From: Sporosarcina sp.
GTDB lineage: Bacteria > Bacillota > Bacilli > Bacillales_A > Planococcaceae
Reading direction: 5' to 3'
Assembly (NCBI GenBank): GCA_026169375.1
Contig: JAPFCR010000027.1
Span: 62,001 to 126,000, forward strand
Length of the DNA: 64,000 nucleotides
Part shown: positions 9,110-20,062 of the stretch, piece by piece
How positions within the stretch are numbered: position 1 is the first letter of the stretch
How the letters are laid out: each line of letters begins with the position of its first letter
Position numbers and translations under genes: made by a program
Notes under the pieces: generated by a model
What the model was told of the DNA's origin: nothing
What the model saw: the letters and a program-made list of their open reading frames with translations, nothing else
The model's database searches: none

Positions 9110-9232
9110 ATTTGTACCGTAGACAGTAGGGGTGGCGTGCCACATAATGATCCTGCCGAGGACAAGACGATCTTTTAATGAAGACGACTTTTCTGCCCTC
9201 GGGTCTACTAATGTAGATTTGAGGGCATTTTA
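9110..9232 (+). promoter_or_regulatory. Ribosomal L10 leader with terminator
   Basis: This matches the conserved L10 leader that precedes rplJL in Bacilli: the core CCGTAGACAGTAGGGG at 9118-9133, CCTGCCGAGG at 9152-9161 and a downstream TTTTAATGAAGACGA element. It ends in a terminator with TGCCCTC (9194-9200) pairing with GAGGGCA (9221-9227), an inner TCTAC/GTAGA stem and ATTTTAT. Known: the L10(L12)4 complex binds this leader and shifts it to termination. Inference: rplJL are autoregulated by attenuation. Confidence 0.88.
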
Positions 9233-9274
9233 TATGGTATGAGTTACTTGATATTTAACTTAGGAGGTGTCCAG

Positions 9275-9778
9275 ATGAGCAAAGTATTAGAAGCTAAAAA
9301 ATCAGTTGTAACTGAAATCTCAGAGAAGATGAAATCAGCTGCAACTGTAGTAGTAGTTGACTACCGTGGTTTAAACGTGAGTCAAGTTACAGAACTTCGT
9401 AAAAATCTTCGTGAGCAAGGTGTAGACTTTAAAGTTTATAAAAATACAATGTCACGCCGTGCTGCGGAAGAAGCCGGTTTTGAAGGGTTAAATGAATACT
9501 TAGTAGGACCGAACGCAATTGCATTTTCTGAAGAAGATGTTATTGCACCTGCAAAAATTATTCATGAATTTGCGCAAGGAATTGAGGCGCTCGAAATTAA
9601 AGCTGGCGTTATTGAAGGTGAAGTGGCAACTGCAGAAGAAATGAAAGCACTTGCGACACTACCATCACGCGACGGCCTACTTTCTATGCTTCTCAGCGTT
9701 CTTCAAGCACCAGTGCGAAACCTTGCACTTGCAACGAAAGCAGTTGCAGAGAAGAAGGAAGAAGAACAAGGAGCTTAA
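9275..9778 (+). CDS. rplJ: Ribosomal protein L10
   Basis: Base of the ribosomal stalk; binds 23S rRNA and carries L7/L12 dimers on its C-terminal helix. 167 residues from ATG 9275, which follows AGGAGGTG; the upstream in-frame start at 9239 lies before the Shine-Dalgarno and next to the leader terminator. The segment [21 protein letters not shown] near residue 25 and [12 protein letters not shown] near residue 55 are family signatures. Followed after 100 bases by rplL. Confidence 0.97.
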   Translation: MSKVLEAKKSVVTEISEKMKSAATVVVVDYRGLNVSQVTELRKNLREQGVDFKVYKNTMSRRAAEEAGFEGLNEYLVGPNAIAFSEEDVIAPAKIIHEFAQGIEALEIKAGVIEGEVATAEEMKALATLPSRDGLLSMLLSVLQAPVRNLALATKAVAEKKEEEQGA

Positions 9779-9878
9779 TTCTTTTGCAGTCAGCTTGACA
9801 GCGGGGATTAAGAAGGCAAACGTACCAAATATGCATCATACAAATCATTTAATACAAACATTTTAGGAGGAAATCATA

Positions 9879-10244
9879 ATGACTATAGAACAAATTTTAG
9901 ATACTGTTAAAGAAATGACAGTTCTTGAACTAAACGAGCTTGTAGAAGCAATTGAAGAAGAATTCGGTGTAACTGCTGCAGCACCTGTTGCAGTTGCAGG
10001 CGGTGCAGGTGGCGGTGAAGCTGCTGCTGAGCAAACAGAATTCGACGTAATGTTAGAAGCTGCTGGAGATAAGAAGATCCAAGTAATCAAAGCAGTTCGT
10101 GAAATTACAGGACTTGGCTTGAAAGATGCTAAAGACCTTGTAGATAATGCTCCAAAAGCTGTTAAAGAAGGCGCAGACAAAGAAGAAGCTGAAGAGATTA
10201 AATCTAAGCTTGAAGAAGCAGGCGCAACTGTAGAACTTAAGTAA
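9879..10244 (+). CDS. rplL: Ribosomal protein L7/L12
   Basis: Multi-copy stalk protein that recruits translational GTPases. 121 residues. N-terminal dimerisation domain ([21 protein letters not shown]), an Ala/Gly-rich flexible hinge (about 35-50), and the C-terminal GTPase-contacting domain with [20 protein letters not shown]. Very acidic, as expected. A strong terminator follows, closing the rplJL unit. Confidence 0.98.
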   Translation: MTIEQILDTVKEMTVLELNELVEAIEEEFGVTAAAPVAVAGGAGGGEAAAEQTEFDVMLEAAGDKKIQVIKAVREITGLGLKDAKDLVDNAPKAVKEGADKEEAEEIKSKLEEAGATVELK

Positions 10245-10260
10245 TTTTGATGAATAAAGA

Positions 10261-10303
10261 AGAAAAGCTCGTCAGCGAAGACGGGCTTTTCTTCGTTATT
10301 TTA
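10261..10303 (+). terminator. Terminator after rplL
   Basis: Thirteen-base stem AGAAAAGCTCGTC (10261-10273) with its near-perfect complement at 10280-10292 around a six-base loop, followed by a T-rich stretch. Confidence 0.85.
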
Positions 10304-10480
10304 TCCTATTAGTCAGTGGGATTGACGCATGGAAGAATAGAGTTATTTATCTTTTCAAAAAGATAGATCTAAAATTACTTCTTGGATCAACCTGTCTCTA
10401 GCGTAATTGAATGAGTGAATTGCGAATACTTTGTTTATCTTTACGCATTTATGGATAACGTTGGAAGAAGGAGGTTCTCG

Positions 10481-11083
10481 ATGTCTGAACATTATTACAC
10501 GCGAGATCCCAAAGTGAAAAGCGACCGTAATGTAATTACTTCAAAATTACGAGGGGAAAACTTACGCTTTGTGACGGATGCAGGTGTGTTTAGTAAGGGT
10601 GGCGTGGATTTTGGCTCGAGACTTCTCGTTGAGTCATTTGTCATGCCGAATGTAGATGGAGACGTTCTTGATGTCGGGTGTGGTTATGGTCCGTTGGGAT
10701 TGTCAATAGCGGCTACATTTCCGGCTCGTCAAGTTCAAATGGTAGATGTGAACGAACGAGCGATTTTATTAAGCAAGGAAAACGCTGTTCAAAATCACTT
10801 GCAGAATGTTGAAATTTATCGGAGTGATGGATTGTTAGACGTGAAGGATTCTAGGTTTGCGGCGATTCTTACAAATCCACCCATTCGAGCTGGCAAAAAA
10901 GTTGTCTTTGCTTTTTATGAAAACTCTTTTTCTAAATTAACAGTTGGAGGAGAGTTGTGGGTTGTCATTCAAAAGAAGCAAGGAGCGCCTTCTTCTATGA
11001 AACGATTAGAAGAACTTTTTGGAAATGTAGAAGTGGTTACAAAACAAAAAGGGTACTATATATTGAAAGCTACAAAAGATTGA
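10481..11083 (+). CDS. RsmC-like class I SAM methyltransferase (YbxB)
   Basis: Probable 16S rRNA guanine-N2 methylase of the RsmC/RlmG family, orthologous by position to B. subtilis ybxB between rplL and rpoB. 200 residues from ATG 10481 (Shine-Dalgarno AGGAGG); the earlier in-frame start at 10415 lacks a binding site. SAM-binding motif I is DVLDVGCGYGPLGLSIA (about residues 63-79), the acidic motif II is MVDVNERA, and the catalytic motif is TNPPIRAG (about 132-139). Only a single MTase domain is present, unlike the two-domain E. coli RsmC. The exact target nucleotide cannot be read from sequence. Confidence 0.85.
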   Translation: MSEHYYTRDPKVKSDRNVITSKLRGENLRFVTDAGVFSKGGVDFGSRLLVESFVMPNVDGDVLDVGCGYGPLGLSIAATFPARQVQMVDVNERAILLSKENAVQNHLQNVEIYRSDGLLDVKDSRFAAILTNPPIRAGKKVVFAFYENSFSKLTVGGELWVVIQKKQGAPSSMKRLEELFGNVEVVTKQKGYYILKATKD

Positions 11084-11207
11084 CTATTCATCAACTTTGT
11101 GATAGCGTTAAAAGATGGATTAATGAATATCATGCAATCGTATGCCCTTTTGTATGGTTTTTAAATGATAAATGGCATACTGCCGGTGACAAAGGACTGC
11201 CTAACCG

Positions 11208-11242
11208 AAAATGAGCTCTTGAATTAGAACTCATTTTCTTTT
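11208..11242 (+). terminator. Terminator-like hairpin before rpoB
   Basis: AAAATGAG (11208-11215) pairs with CTCATTTT (11230-11237) around a 14-base loop and is followed by CTTTTTG. Confidence 0.6.
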
Positions 11243-11261
11243 TGCCTTACGTCATCATACA

Positions 11262-11289
11262 TTGTTTTTAGTGTTTTGAAAAGTATTAT
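11262..11289 (+). promoter_or_regulatory. Possible promoter of rpoB-rpoC
   Basis: TTGTTT at 11262-11267, 16 bases, TATTAT at 11284-11289, directly after the terminator-like hairpin and only 24 bases before the rpoB start, so the leader would be short. Confidence 0.5.
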
Positions 11290-11313
11290 TATTGCTTATG
11301 AGGGGTGAAAGAG

Positions 11314-14300
11314 TTGACAGGTCATTTAGTTCAATACGGTCAACACCGTCAACGCAGAAGCTTTGCGCGAATTAGTGAAGTGCTCGAACTTCCGAATCTG
11401 ATCGAAATCCAGACGGAATCTTACAAGTGGTTCTTAGAAGAAGGATTAAAGGAAATGTTTCATGATATTTCTCCAATTGAAGATTTCACGGGCAATCTAT
11501 CATTAGAGTTTGTCGATTATCATCTAGAGGAACCTAAGTATCCTGTTGATGAGTCGAAAGAGCGTGACGTAACTTATGCAGCGCCACTTCGAGTTAAGGT
11601 TAGACTTCATAATAAGGAAACTGAAGAAGTGAAGGAGCAAGACGTATTCATGGGTGATTTTCCGCTCATGACAGATAATGGTACGTTCATTATTAACGGT
11701 GCGGAAAGAGTTATTGTTTCACAGCTTGTCCGTTCCCCAAGTGTTTATTATAACGCCAAGATTGATAAAAATGGGAAGCGTGGCTTTGCAGCAACTGTAA
11801 TTCCAAACCGTGGAGCATGGTTAGAGTATGAAATTGATGCGAGAGATGTTTTGCATGTAAGAATTGACCGCACACGAAAACTTCCGATTACAGTGCTTTT
11901 AAGAGCACTCGGATTCTCTTCAGATGAAGAAATCATCTCTTTAATCGGAGACAATGAATATTTACGTAATACGCTAGAACGAGATAATACGGAGACTTCT
12001 GAAAAGGCAATGCTTGAAATTTATGAGCGTCTACGCCCAGGAGAACCGCCAACACTCGATAGCGCGAAAGGCTTATTATACTCTCGTTTCTTCGATCCAA
12101 AAAGATACGACTTAGCAGATGTAGGACGCTATAAATTAAATAAAAAACTCGACGTTCAAAATCGTCTATTCAATCAAACCTTAGCAGAAACACTTGTAGA
12201 TCCAGAGACGGGCGAGATTTTACTTGAAAAAGGCGAGGTTATTGACCGCCGTGCGCTAGATCGACTTGCACCTTATTTAGAAAAAGGTGTTGGCTATCAA
12301 GAGTTTGAAGCAATTGAAGATGTTGTTGAAGAACCAACAATTATTCAAGTGATTAAAGTATATGCACCTAATTCGAATAGCGAAGAAGAACAAATCGTTA
12401 ATGTTATTTCGAATGCAAGTGTTGAAGAAGAAATTAAAAACATTACACCAGCTGACATTATTTCATCAGTTAGTTATTTCTTTAACTTATTGCATGGTAT
12501 TGGGAACACAGATGATATTGACCATTTAGGAAACCGTCGTTTACGCTCTGTTGGTGAACTTTTACAAAACCAATTCCGTATCGGTTTATCCCGAATGGAA
12601 CGTGTTGTTAAAGAGAGAATGTCGATTAACGATACATCGTCTCTTGTACCACAACAACTGATCAACATTCGTCCCGTGATTGCATCTATTAAAGAGTTCT
12701 TTGGAAGTTCTCAGTTATCACAGTTCATGGACCAGACAAATCCACTTGCGGAATTAACGCATAAGCGTCGTCTATCTGCACTTGGACCAGGTGGTTTAAC
12801 GCGTGAGCGTGCAGGTATGGAAGTACGTGACGTTCACTACTCTCACTACGGACGTATGTGTCCAATTGAAACGCCGGAAGGTCCAAACATTGGACTGATT
12901 AACTCGCTTTCAACGTTTGCGAAAGTAAATAAATTCGGTTTTATTGAAACGCCGTATCGTAAAGTTGATCCAGAAACGGGCCGCGTAACAGAACAAATTG
13001 ATTATTTAACAGCAGATATTGAAGACAATTATGTAGTTGCTCAAGCAAACGCACCACTTGGTGAAGATGGTTCGTTCTTGAATGAAGAAGTTATTGGTCG
13101 TTTCCAAGGAGACAATACTGTTTTCAAGCGCGAGCAGATTGACTATATGGATGTTTCTCCAAAGCAAGTCGTGTCAGCAGCAACAGCTTGTATTCCGTTC
13201 CTAGAAAACGATGACTCGAACCGTGCGCTTATGGGTGCGAACATGCAACGTCAAGCAGTTCCTCTTCTAAATCCAACATCACCAATTGTTGGAACAGGAT
13301 TAGAATATGTATCTGCACGAGATTCAGGTGCTGCAATACTGGCAATGCATGATGGAATTGTTGAACACGTAGAAGCAAGTGAAATTCGTGTGCGTCGTAT
13401 CGATAATGTTGACGGGAAAGAAGTTCAAGGCGATTTAGATATTTATCGTTTAGAAAAGTTCATTCGTTCGAACAACGGTACATGTAATAACCAGCGTCCA
13501 CTCGTGAGTGTTGGTGACCATGTCAAACCGAAAGACATTTTAGCTGATGGACCTTCTATGGAAAGAGGAGAACTTGCCCTTGGACGTAACGTTTTAACAG
13601 CGTTTATGACATGGGAAGGGTTCAACTATGAAGACGCGATCATTATGAGTGAGCGTCTCGTGAAAGATGATGACTACACATCTGTTCATATAGAAGAATA
13701 TGAGTCTGAGTCAAGAGATACAAAACTAGGCCCTGAGGAAATTACGCGTGATATTCCAAACGTCGGTGAAGAAGCGCTTCGTCATTTAGATGATCGTGGA
13801 ATTATCCGCATTGGAGCTGAAGTACGTGATGGGGACATTCTTGTAGGAAAAGTTACGCCAAAAGGAGTGACTGAATTAACTGCAGAAGAACGTCTACTTC
13901 ATGCAATCTTCGGTGAGAAGGCACGTGAAGTTCGAGATACATCATTACGAGTACCACACGGGGCAGGAGGAATCGTCCTCGATGTGAAAGTGTTTAATCG
14001 TGAAGATGGGGACGAACTACCACCGGGTGTAAACCAATTAGTACGTGTATATATCGTTCAAAAGCGTAAAATTTCAGTAGGAGACAAAATGGCAGGAAGA
14101 CACGGTAACAAAGGTGTTATTTCACGTCTTTTACCGGAAGAAGATATGCCATTCCTTCCTGACGGTACGCCAATTGATGTCATGCTTAACCCATTAGGTG
14201 TTCCATCACGTATGAACATCGGACAAGTGCTTGAGCTCCACCTTGGGATGGCTGCTCGTGAGCTTGATCTTCACATGGCTTCACCAGTCTTTGACGGAGC

Positions 14301-14856
14301 AACCGAAGAAGATGTTTGGAAAACAATGGAAGAAGCAGGATTAGATCGAGACGGCAAAACAATTTTATATGATGGTCGTTCGGGAGAACCATTTGATAAC
14401 CGCGTATCAGTCGGCGTCAACTATTTAATCAAACTAGATCATATGGTTGACGATAAACTTCACGCTCGTTCAACAGGACCATACTCACTTGTTACGCAAC
14501 AACCACTTGGAGGAAAAGCTCAGTTCGGTGGACAGCGTTTCGGTGAAATGGAAGTTTGGGCGCTTGAAGCTTATGGTGCGGCTTACACATTACAAGAAAT
14601 TCTCACTGTGAAATCAGATGACGTTGTTGGGCGTGTGAAAACTTACGAAGCAATTGTTAAAGGTGAAAGTGTTCCACAACCAGGTGTTCCTGAATCATTT
14701 AAGGTTCTTATTAAAGAACTTCAAAGTTTAGGACTTGACGTTAAAATGCTAACAGCCGATTACGAAGAAATAGAGTTACGTGATTTAGATGGAGATGATG
14801 ATACACAACCAACAGATGCTTTAAGCCTGATCAAAGCAGAGCAAGAACAATCTTAA
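11314..14856 (+). CDS. rpoB: RNA polymerase beta subunit RpoB
   Basis: Catalytic beta subunit. 1180 residues from TTG 11314, placed by the Shine-Dalgarno GAGGGGTGA (11300-11308) and giving the usual N-terminus [20 protein letters not shown]; the GTG at 11305 lies inside that Shine-Dalgarno. The rifampicin region around 12706-12780 ([17 protein letters not shown], then [13 protein letters not shown]) shows the common susceptible residues Q, D, H, S and L. The acidic C-terminal tail is shorter than in B. subtilis. A perfect 13-bp hairpin separates it from rpoC. Confidence 0.98.
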   Translation: MTGHLVQYGQHRQRRSFARISEVLELPNLIEIQTESYKWFLEEGLKEMFHDISPIEDFTGNLSLEFVDYHLEEPKYPVDESKERDVTYAAPLRVKVRLHNKETEEVKEQDVFMGDFPLMTDNGTFIINGAERVIVSQLVRSPSVYYNAKIDKNGKRGFAATVIPNRGAWLEYEIDARDVLHVRIDRTRKLPITVLLRALGFSSDEEIISLIGDNEYLRNTLERDNTETSEKAMLEIYERLRPGEPPTLDSAKGLLYSRFFDPKRYDLADVGRYKLNKKLDVQNRLFNQTLAETLVDPETGEILLEKGEVIDRRALDRLAPYLEKGVGYQEFEAIEDVVEEPTIIQVIKVYAPNSNSEEEQIVNVISNASVEEEIKNITPADIISSVSYFFNLLHGIGNTDDIDHLGNRRLRSVGELLQNQFRIGLSRMERVVKERMSINDTSSLVPQQLINIRPVIASIKEFFGSSQLSQFMDQTNPLAELTHKRRLSALGPGGLTRERAGMEVRDVHYSHYGRMCPIETPEGPNIGLINSLSTFAKVNKFGFIETPYRKVDPETGRVTEQIDYLTADIEDNYVVAQANAPLGEDGSFLNEEVIGRFQGDNTVFKREQIDYMDVSPKQVVSAATACIPFLENDDSNRALMGANMQRQAVPLLNPTSPIVGTGLEYVSARDSGAAILAMHDGIVEHVEASEIRVRRIDNVDGKEVQGDLDIYRLEKFIRSNNGTCNNQRPLVSVGDHVKPKDILADGPSMERGELALGRNVLTAFMTWEGFNYEDAIIMSERLVKDDDYTSVHIEEYESESRDTKLGPEEITRDIPNVGEEALRHLDDRGIIRIGAEVRDGDILVGKVTPKGVTELTAEERLLHAIFGEKAREVRDTSLRVPHGAGGIVLDVKVFNREDGDELPPGVNQLVRVYIVQKRKISVGDKMAGRHGNKGVISRLLPEEDMPFLPDGTPIDVMLNPLGVPSRMNIGQVLELHLGMAARELDLHMASPVFDGATEEDVWKTMEEAGLDRDGKTILYDGRSGEPFDNRVSVGVNYLIKLDHMVDDKLHARSTGPYSLVTQQPLGGKAQFGGQRFGEMEVWALEAYGAAYTLQEILTVKSDDVVGRVKTYEAIVKGESVPQPGVPESFKVLIKELQSLGLDVKMLTADYEEIELRDLDGDDDTQPTDALSLIKAEQEQS

Positions 14857-14885
14857 GGCATTAACGTTGTGTATGAGAATATAAA

Positions 14886-14915
14886 GTAAGGAGAAAACGG
14901 TTGTTTTCTCCTTAC
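14886..14915 (+). other. Perfect 13-bp stem-loop between rpoB and rpoC
   Basis: GTAAGGAGAAAAC (14886-14898) is exactly complementary to 14903-14915 with a GGTT loop. Only a weak GTATTGTTTT follows, so it may act as a partial terminator or an mRNA processing/stability element. Confidence 0.7.
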
Positions 14916-14969
14916 GTATTGTTTTAAAAATCCAGTTGCCAACGATAAGACTAAAGGGAGGTAGGCTCC

Positions 14970-17900
14970 TTGGTAGATGTAAACAATTTTGAGTATATGA
15001 AAATAGGTCTTGCTTCATCGGATAAAATTCGTTCTTGGTCTTACGGTGAAGTGAAGAAGCCAGAAACAATTAACTATCGTACGTTGAGACCAGAAAAAGA
15101 AGGTCTTTTCTGTGAACGTATTTTCGGACCTACAAAAGATTGGGAATGTCATTGTGGTAAATACAAGCGTGTCCGTTACAAAGGAGTTGTTTGTGATCGT
15201 TGTGGCGTTGAGGTAACACGTCAGAAAGTTCGTCGTGAACGTATGGGTCACATTGAACTTGCAGCACAAGTAACACATATTTGGTATTTCAAAGGAATTC
15301 CAAGTCGTATGGGATTAATTCTGGATATGACACCACGTGCATTGGAAGAAGTTATTTACTTTGCTTCTTATGTCGTTGTTGATCCAGGCGATACGTCCCT
15401 TGAGAAAAAACAATTACTTTCAGAGCAAGAATATCGTATATACCGTCAAAAGTATGGTAAAACATTTGAAGCTTTGATGGGTGCAGAGGCGATTGAAAGT
15501 CTCTTAAAAGCAATTGATTTGGATAAAGAGACAGAGCTTTTAAAAGAAGAGCTTAAAACAGTCCAAGGTCAGCGTCGTACTCGTGCAATTAGACGTTTAG
15601 ACGTTGTTGAATCATTCCGAAACTCAGGAAACCGTCCTGAATGGATGGTATTAGAAGTGTTGCCGGTTATTCCACCAGAGCTTCGTCCAATGGTACAACT
15701 TGACGGGGGACGTTTTGCGACTTCTGACTTAAACGATTTATATCGTCGAGTGATTAACCGTAATAACCGACTTAAGAGACTTTTAGATCTAGGTGCGCCA
15801 GGCATTATCGTTCAAAACGAGAAGCGTATGTTGCAAGAAGCAGTCGATGCGCTTGTTGATAACGGTCGTCGTGGTCGTCCAGTTACAGGACCAGGAAACC
15901 GTCCATTAAAATCACTTTCACATATGTTGAAAGGAAAACAAGGACGCTTCCGTCAAAACTTACTCGGTAAACGTGTAGACTATTCAGGTCGTTCGGTTAT
16001 CGTTGTTGGTCCAGATCTGAAAATGTATCAGTGTGGACTTCCAAAGGAAATGGCGATTGAATTATTCAAGCCATTCGTAATGAAGGAGCTTGTAGAGCGT
16101 GGCCTTGCACATAATATTAAAAGTGCAAAGCGTAAAATCGAACGCCTACATTCAGAAGTTTGGGATGTCTTAGAAGACGTGATTAAAGAGCATCCGGTAT
16201 TATTAAACCGTGCGCCAACACTTCACCGACTAGGAATCCAAGCATTTGAGCCAGTACTTGTTGAAGGACGTGCGATTACACTTCACCCACTCGTATGTAC
16301 AGCTTATAACGCTGACTTTGACGGTGACCAGATGGCAGTACACGTTCCACTATCAGCAGAAGCACAGGCAGAAGCTCGTCTTCTCATGCTTTCAGCTCAA
16401 AACATTTTGAACCCGAAAGATGGTAAGCCAGTTGTTACGCCATCTCAGGATATGGTATTAGGAAACTATTACTTGACATTAGAGCGTGAAAACGCAACAG
16501 GTGAAGGATTTGTTTTCCGTGACTCAGATGAGGCATTAATTGCTTATCAAAACGGACATGTTCATTTGCACTCAAGAATTGCTGTGCAAGCTGGTTCATT
16601 CAACAATCCTACATTTACTGAAGAACAAAACAGCAAGTTATTATTAACGACAGTCGGTAAAATTATCTTTAACGAAATTTTACCTGAATCGTTCCCGTAT
16701 ATAAACGAACCAACAGATTTCAACTTGCAAATCGAAACGCCTGAGAAATACTTCGTTTCGGGTGCAACTGATGTGAAAGAGCATTTGAAGGATACAGAGT
16801 TAGTTGGACCATTTAAAGTGAAAATACTCGGCAACATCATTGCTGAAATCTTTAAACGTTTCCACATCACTGAGACTTCAAAGATGCTAGACCTGATGAA
16901 AGATCTAGGGTTCTCATATTCAACAAAAGCAGGTTTAACAATTGGAATGTCCGATATCGTCGTACTTCCTGAAAAAGATGAAATGCTCGAAGGTACACAA
17001 GAGAAAGTTGATAACGTGTTGAAGCAATTCCGTCGAGGATTAATCACGGAAGAAGAGCGTTATGATCGTGTAATTGCTTACTGGAGTGCAGCGAGAGACG
17101 AAATCCAAGATAAACTTATGGAAACGTTAGATCACTTAAACCCAATTTATATGATGAGTGATTCAGGTGCACGTGGTAACGTATCGAACTTCACGCAACT
17201 TGCGGGAATGCGAGGCCTGATGGCAAACCCGGCTGGACAGATTATCGAACTTCCAATCAAATCATCATTCCGTGAAGGGTTAACAGTTCTTGAGTACTTC
17301 ATTTCAACGCATGGTGCGCGTAAAGGACTTGCAGATACAGCGCTGAAAACTGCTGACTCAGGTTACTTAACACGTCGACTTGTTGATGTTGCTCAAGATG
17401 TTATCGTTCGTGAAGATGAGTGTGGAACTGACCGCGGATTAGAAGTAGGTGCTTTAACAGAGGGTGTTGAAGTGATTGAGCGTCTTGATGAGCGTATTGT
17501 CGGTCGTCATACGAAGAAAACAATTTATCACCCAGAAACAAATGAGTTAATTCTTGAAAGTGATGATTTAATCACTGAAGATATTGCTCAAGTAATTGTA
17601 GATGCAGAAATTGAAAAAGTAACGATTCGTTCTGCATTCACTTGTAATACAAAACACGGTGTTTGTAAGAAATGTTACGGCATTAACTTAGCAACAGGGG
17701 AAACAGTTGAGGTAGGAGAAGCAGTTGGTATTATCGCTGCTCAGTCAATTGGAGAGCCTGGTACACAGCTGACGATGCGTACATTCCATACAGGTGGAGT
17801 CGCAGGAGACGATATTACACAAGGTCTTCCACGTATCCAAGAAATTTTCGAAGCGCGTAACCCGAAAGGTAAAGCAGTGATTTCGGAAATTAAAGGAACG

Positions 17901-18566
17901 GTTACTGGAATTGATGAAATTCGCGAAGGTCAACATGAAGTTACAGTTGAAGGCGACGTTGAAACGCGTAAGTACCTTGGACCATATAATGCTCGTTTTA
18001 CAGTTCAAGTGGGCGATTTAGTAAATCGCGGTGAACCACTAACAGAAGGTTCAATTGACCCGAAGGAACTTATTATTGTAAAAGACGTTGCAACAGTTCA
18101 AGAGTATTTACTAAAAGAAGTACAAAAAGTTTATCGAATGCAAGGTGTTGAAATTGGCGATAAGCACGTTGAAGTAATGGTCCGTCAAATGCTTCGTAAA
18201 GTTCAAATTATCGAGGCGGGGGACACTGACTTACTTCCTGGTTCACTTGTCGACATTCACCAATTCGCTGAAGCGAACGATAAAATGTTCGAAGACGGTA
18301 AAGTCTTAGCAACTTGCCGACCAGTTATTCTTGGAATTACAAAAGCTTCGCTGGAAACTGAATCGTTCTTATCAGCAGCGTCATTCCAAGAAACGACACG
18401 TGTTCTTACGGACGCAGCAATTAGAGGTAAGACAGATGACTTACTTGGATTGAAGGAGAACGTAATTATCGGAAAACTTGTCCCAGCAGGTACAGGTATG
18501 CAACGTTACCGTCAAATTGAGATAGAGAAGCAAGAACAAGATGCAGAAACAATTACTGCTGAATAA
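14970..18566 (+). CDS. rpoC: RNA polymerase beta' subunit RpoC
   Basis: Beta' subunit carrying the active-site magnesium. 1198 residues; TTG 14970 follows GGGAGG and gives the expected N-terminus [19 protein letters not shown]. Zinc site 1 includes CHCGKY and CDRCG (about residues 60-78); the catalytic NADFDGDQM is at residues 447-455 (16308-16334); zinc site 2 includes CGTDRG and [11 protein letters not shown] (about 820-900). The C-terminal [15 protein letters not shown] segment is present. Full length with no insertion typical of other phyla. Confidence 0.98.
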   Translation: MVDVNNFEYMKIGLASSDKIRSWSYGEVKKPETINYRTLRPEKEGLFCERIFGPTKDWECHCGKYKRVRYKGVVCDRCGVEVTRQKVRRERMGHIELAAQVTHIWYFKGIPSRMGLILDMTPRALEEVIYFASYVVVDPGDTSLEKKQLLSEQEYRIYRQKYGKTFEALMGAEAIESLLKAIDLDKETELLKEELKTVQGQRRTRAIRRLDVVESFRNSGNRPEWMVLEVLPVIPPELRPMVQLDGGRFATSDLNDLYRRVINRNNRLKRLLDLGAPGIIVQNEKRMLQEAVDALVDNGRRGRPVTGPGNRPLKSLSHMLKGKQGRFRQNLLGKRVDYSGRSVIVVGPDLKMYQCGLPKEMAIELFKPFVMKELVERGLAHNIKSAKRKIERLHSEVWDVLEDVIKEHPVLLNRAPTLHRLGIQAFEPVLVEGRAITLHPLVCTAYNADFDGDQMAVHVPLSAEAQAEARLLMLSAQNILNPKDGKPVVTPSQDMVLGNYYLTLERENATGEGFVFRDSDEALIAYQNGHVHLHSRIAVQAGSFNNPTFTEEQNSKLLLTTVGKIIFNEILPESFPYINEPTDFNLQIETPEKYFVSGATDVKEHLKDTELVGPFKVKILGNIIAEIFKRFHITETSKMLDLMKDLGFSYSTKAGLTIGMSDIVVLPEKDEMLEGTQEKVDNVLKQFRRGLITEEERYDRVIAYWSAARDEIQDKLMETLDHLNPIYMMSDSGARGNVSNFTQLAGMRGLMANPAGQIIELPIKSSFREGLTVLEYFISTHGARKGLADTALKTADSGYLTRRLVDVAQDVIVREDECGTDRGLEVGALTEGVEVIERLDERIVGRHTKKTIYHPETNELILESDDLITEDIAQVIVDAEIEKVTIRSAFTCNTKHGVCKKCYGINLATGETVEVGEAVGIIAAQSIGEPGTQLTMRTFHTGGVAGDDITQGLPRIQEIFEARNPKGKAVISEIKGTVTGIDEIREGQHEVTVEGDVETRKYLGPYNARFTVQVGDLVNRGEPLTEGSIDPKELIIVKDVATVQEYLLKEVQKVYRMQGVEIGDKHVEVMVRQMLRKVQIIEAGDTDLLPGSLVDIHQFAEANDKMFEDGKVLATCRPVILGITKASLETESFLSAASFQETTRVLTDAAIRGKTDDLLGLKENVIIGKLVPAGTGMQRYRQIEIEKQEQDAETITAE

Positions 18567-18574
18567 ATGAAGAA

Positions 18575-18599
18575 ACGGAGGAATGAAAAATTCCTCCGT
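18575..18599 (+). other. Stem-loop after rpoC
   Basis: ACGGAGGAAT (18575-18584) pairs with 18590-18599 around GAAAA. No T-run follows, so termination would be weak; the str promoter begins 16 bases on. Confidence 0.5.
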
Positions 18600-18614
18600 A
18601 ATTCTCATTTATTG

Positions 18615-18643
18615 TTGACAGATGGAAATATAGATGATACTAT
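18615..18643 (+). promoter_or_regulatory. Sigma-A promoter of the str operon
   Basis: Consensus TTGACA at 18615-18620, 17-base spacer, TACTAT at 18638-18643, 59 bases before the L7Ae-like gene. Confidence 0.85.
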
Positions 18644-18702
18644 ACAAAAGGTTGATAGTTATCTGTCTGGTCTTTGAAAGATATGAAAGTGTCTTGTGAA
18701 AA

Positions 18703-18936
18703 ATGAAGCAGACAAAGAAGACAATCATCGGTATGAAGCAAACAGTAAAAGCAATAAAAGCAAGTAAGGTAACTGAGGTCGTTATTGCTCAGGATACAGA
18801 AGACAAGCTCATTCAAACATTGATAGAATCAGCTAAACAAGATCAGGTTCCTGTGCATGATGTATCTCCAAGGAAAGCATTTGGAAATGCAATTGGCATA
18901 GCAGTTATTACTTCTGTTGTTGCACTTACTGACTAA
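18703..18936 (+). CDS. rplGB: L7Ae-family K-turn-binding protein (YbxF/RplGB-like)
   Basis: Small RNA-binding protein of the L7Ae/L30e/Gadd45 fold; B. subtilis YbxF in the same place binds kink-turn RNA. 77 residues, slightly short. [22 protein letters not shown] covers the N-terminal RNA-contacting helix and the first strands. ATG 18703 is the first possible start after an in-frame TGA at 18697, but there is no good Shine-Dalgarno; ATG 18733 is an alternative. First gene of the str operon, followed by rpsL. Confidence 0.85.
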   Translation: MKQTKKTIIGMKQTVKAIKASKVTEVVIAQDTEDKLIQTLIESAKQDQVPVHDVSPRKAFGNAIGIAVITSVVALTD

Positions 18937-19039
18937 TCGTTTTTGTGCAATAATTGCACGAAAACTTGTTTTTACCCTAAAAATGAACCACCTGGATGTG
19001 TGGTCTTGCAAAAACGATAAAATGAGAGGAGGAAAATCA

Positions 19040-19459
19040 ATGCCTACAATTAATCAATTAGTTCGTAAGCCGCGTAAATCTAAAGTTACTGGTTCTAAAT
19101 CACCTGCACTTGGAAAAAGCTATAACAGCTTTAAGAAAACAATGACGGATGTTAATTCTCCACAAAAACGTGGTGTTTGTACACGTGTTGGAACAATGAC
19201 ACCTAAGAAACCAAACTCGGCGCTACGTAAATATGCACGTGTTCGTCTAACAAACCAACTTGAAGTAAACGCGTATATCCCAGGTGAAGGTCATAACCTT
19301 CAGGAACATAGTGTTGTTCTTATCCGTGGTGGACGTGTAAAAGACTTACCGGGTGTTCGTTACCATGTTGTACGTGGTGCGCTTGACACGGCAGGAGTTA
19401 CTGACCGTATGCAAAGCCGTTCTATGTATGGTGCGAAAAAACCTAAAGAGAAGAAGTAA
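19040..19459 (+). CDS. rpsL: Ribosomal protein S12
   Basis: Decoding-centre protein of the small subunit. 139 residues from ATG 19040 (Shine-Dalgarno AGAGGAGG); longer reading of the frame from 18917 is unsupported. The streptomycin-relevant loops are the common susceptible sequences: [15 protein letters not shown] and the segment [14 protein letters not shown]. Lies in the str operon between rplGB and rpsG. Confidence 0.98.
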   Translation: MPTINQLVRKPRKSKVTGSKSPALGKSYNSFKKTMTDVNSPQKRGVCTRVGTMTPKKPNSALRKYARVRLTNQLEVNAYIPGEGHNLQEHSVVLIRGGRVKDLPGVRYHVVRGALDTAGVTDRMQSRSMYGAKKPKEKK

Positions 19460-19543
19460 TGATCATTTAACTTTAATTAAAATCGCATGATGATATGTGC
19501 GTATAGATTTAAAACAAATAATTTTGAAGGGAGGACAAAAAAT

Positions 19544-20014
19544 ATGCCTCGTAAAGGTCCTGTCGCTAAACGCGATGTATTACCAGATCCGATTTACAAC
19601 TCGAAGTTAGTTTCTCGTCTTATCAATCAAATGATGGTAGACGGTAAGAAAGGTACTTCACAGAAGATTTTATACCGTGCATTTGAACTTGTTCAAGAGC
19701 GTTCGGGTAAAGATCCAATTGAAGTGTTCGAAACAGCGCTAGAAAACGTAATGCCAGTTCTTGAAGTACGTGCTCGCCGTGTTGGTGGTGCGAACTACCA
19801 AGTTCCAGTGGAGGTACGTCCTGAGCGTCGTACAACACTTGGTTTACGTTACTTTGTAAACTACTCTCGTCAACGTGGAGAGAAGACAATGGAAGAGCGT
19901 CTTGCAAATGAAATTCTAGATGCATCTAACAACACAGGTGCTTCAGTAAGAAGACGTGAAGAGTTACACAAAATGGCAGAAGCGAACAAAGCATTCGCTC
20001 ACTACCGTTGGTAA
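19544..20014 (+). CDS. rpsG: Ribosomal protein S7
   Basis: Primary binding protein of the 30S head. 156 residues from ATG 19544 with Shine-Dalgarno GGGAGG; the usual [21 protein letters not shown]-terminus. [17 protein letters not shown] is the conserved central segment. In E. coli S7 is the repressor of the str operon; no corresponding site was recognised here. Confidence 0.98.
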   Translation: MPRKGPVAKRDVLPDPIYNSKLVSRLINQMMVDGKKGTSQKILYRAFELVQERSGKDPIEVFETALENVMPVLEVRARRVGGANYQVPVEVRPERRTTLGLRYFVNYSRQRGEKTMEERLANEILDASNNTGASVRRREELHKMAEANKAFAHYRW

Positions 20015-20062
20015 TTTCAAACTATATATAACGTTAATTCGAAGTGGAAGGAGATTGACAAC

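Noticed and set aside
9863..10180. Minus-strand frame opposite rplL
   Set aside because: Antisense of the Ala/Gly hinge of L7/L12; low-complexity and without start signals.
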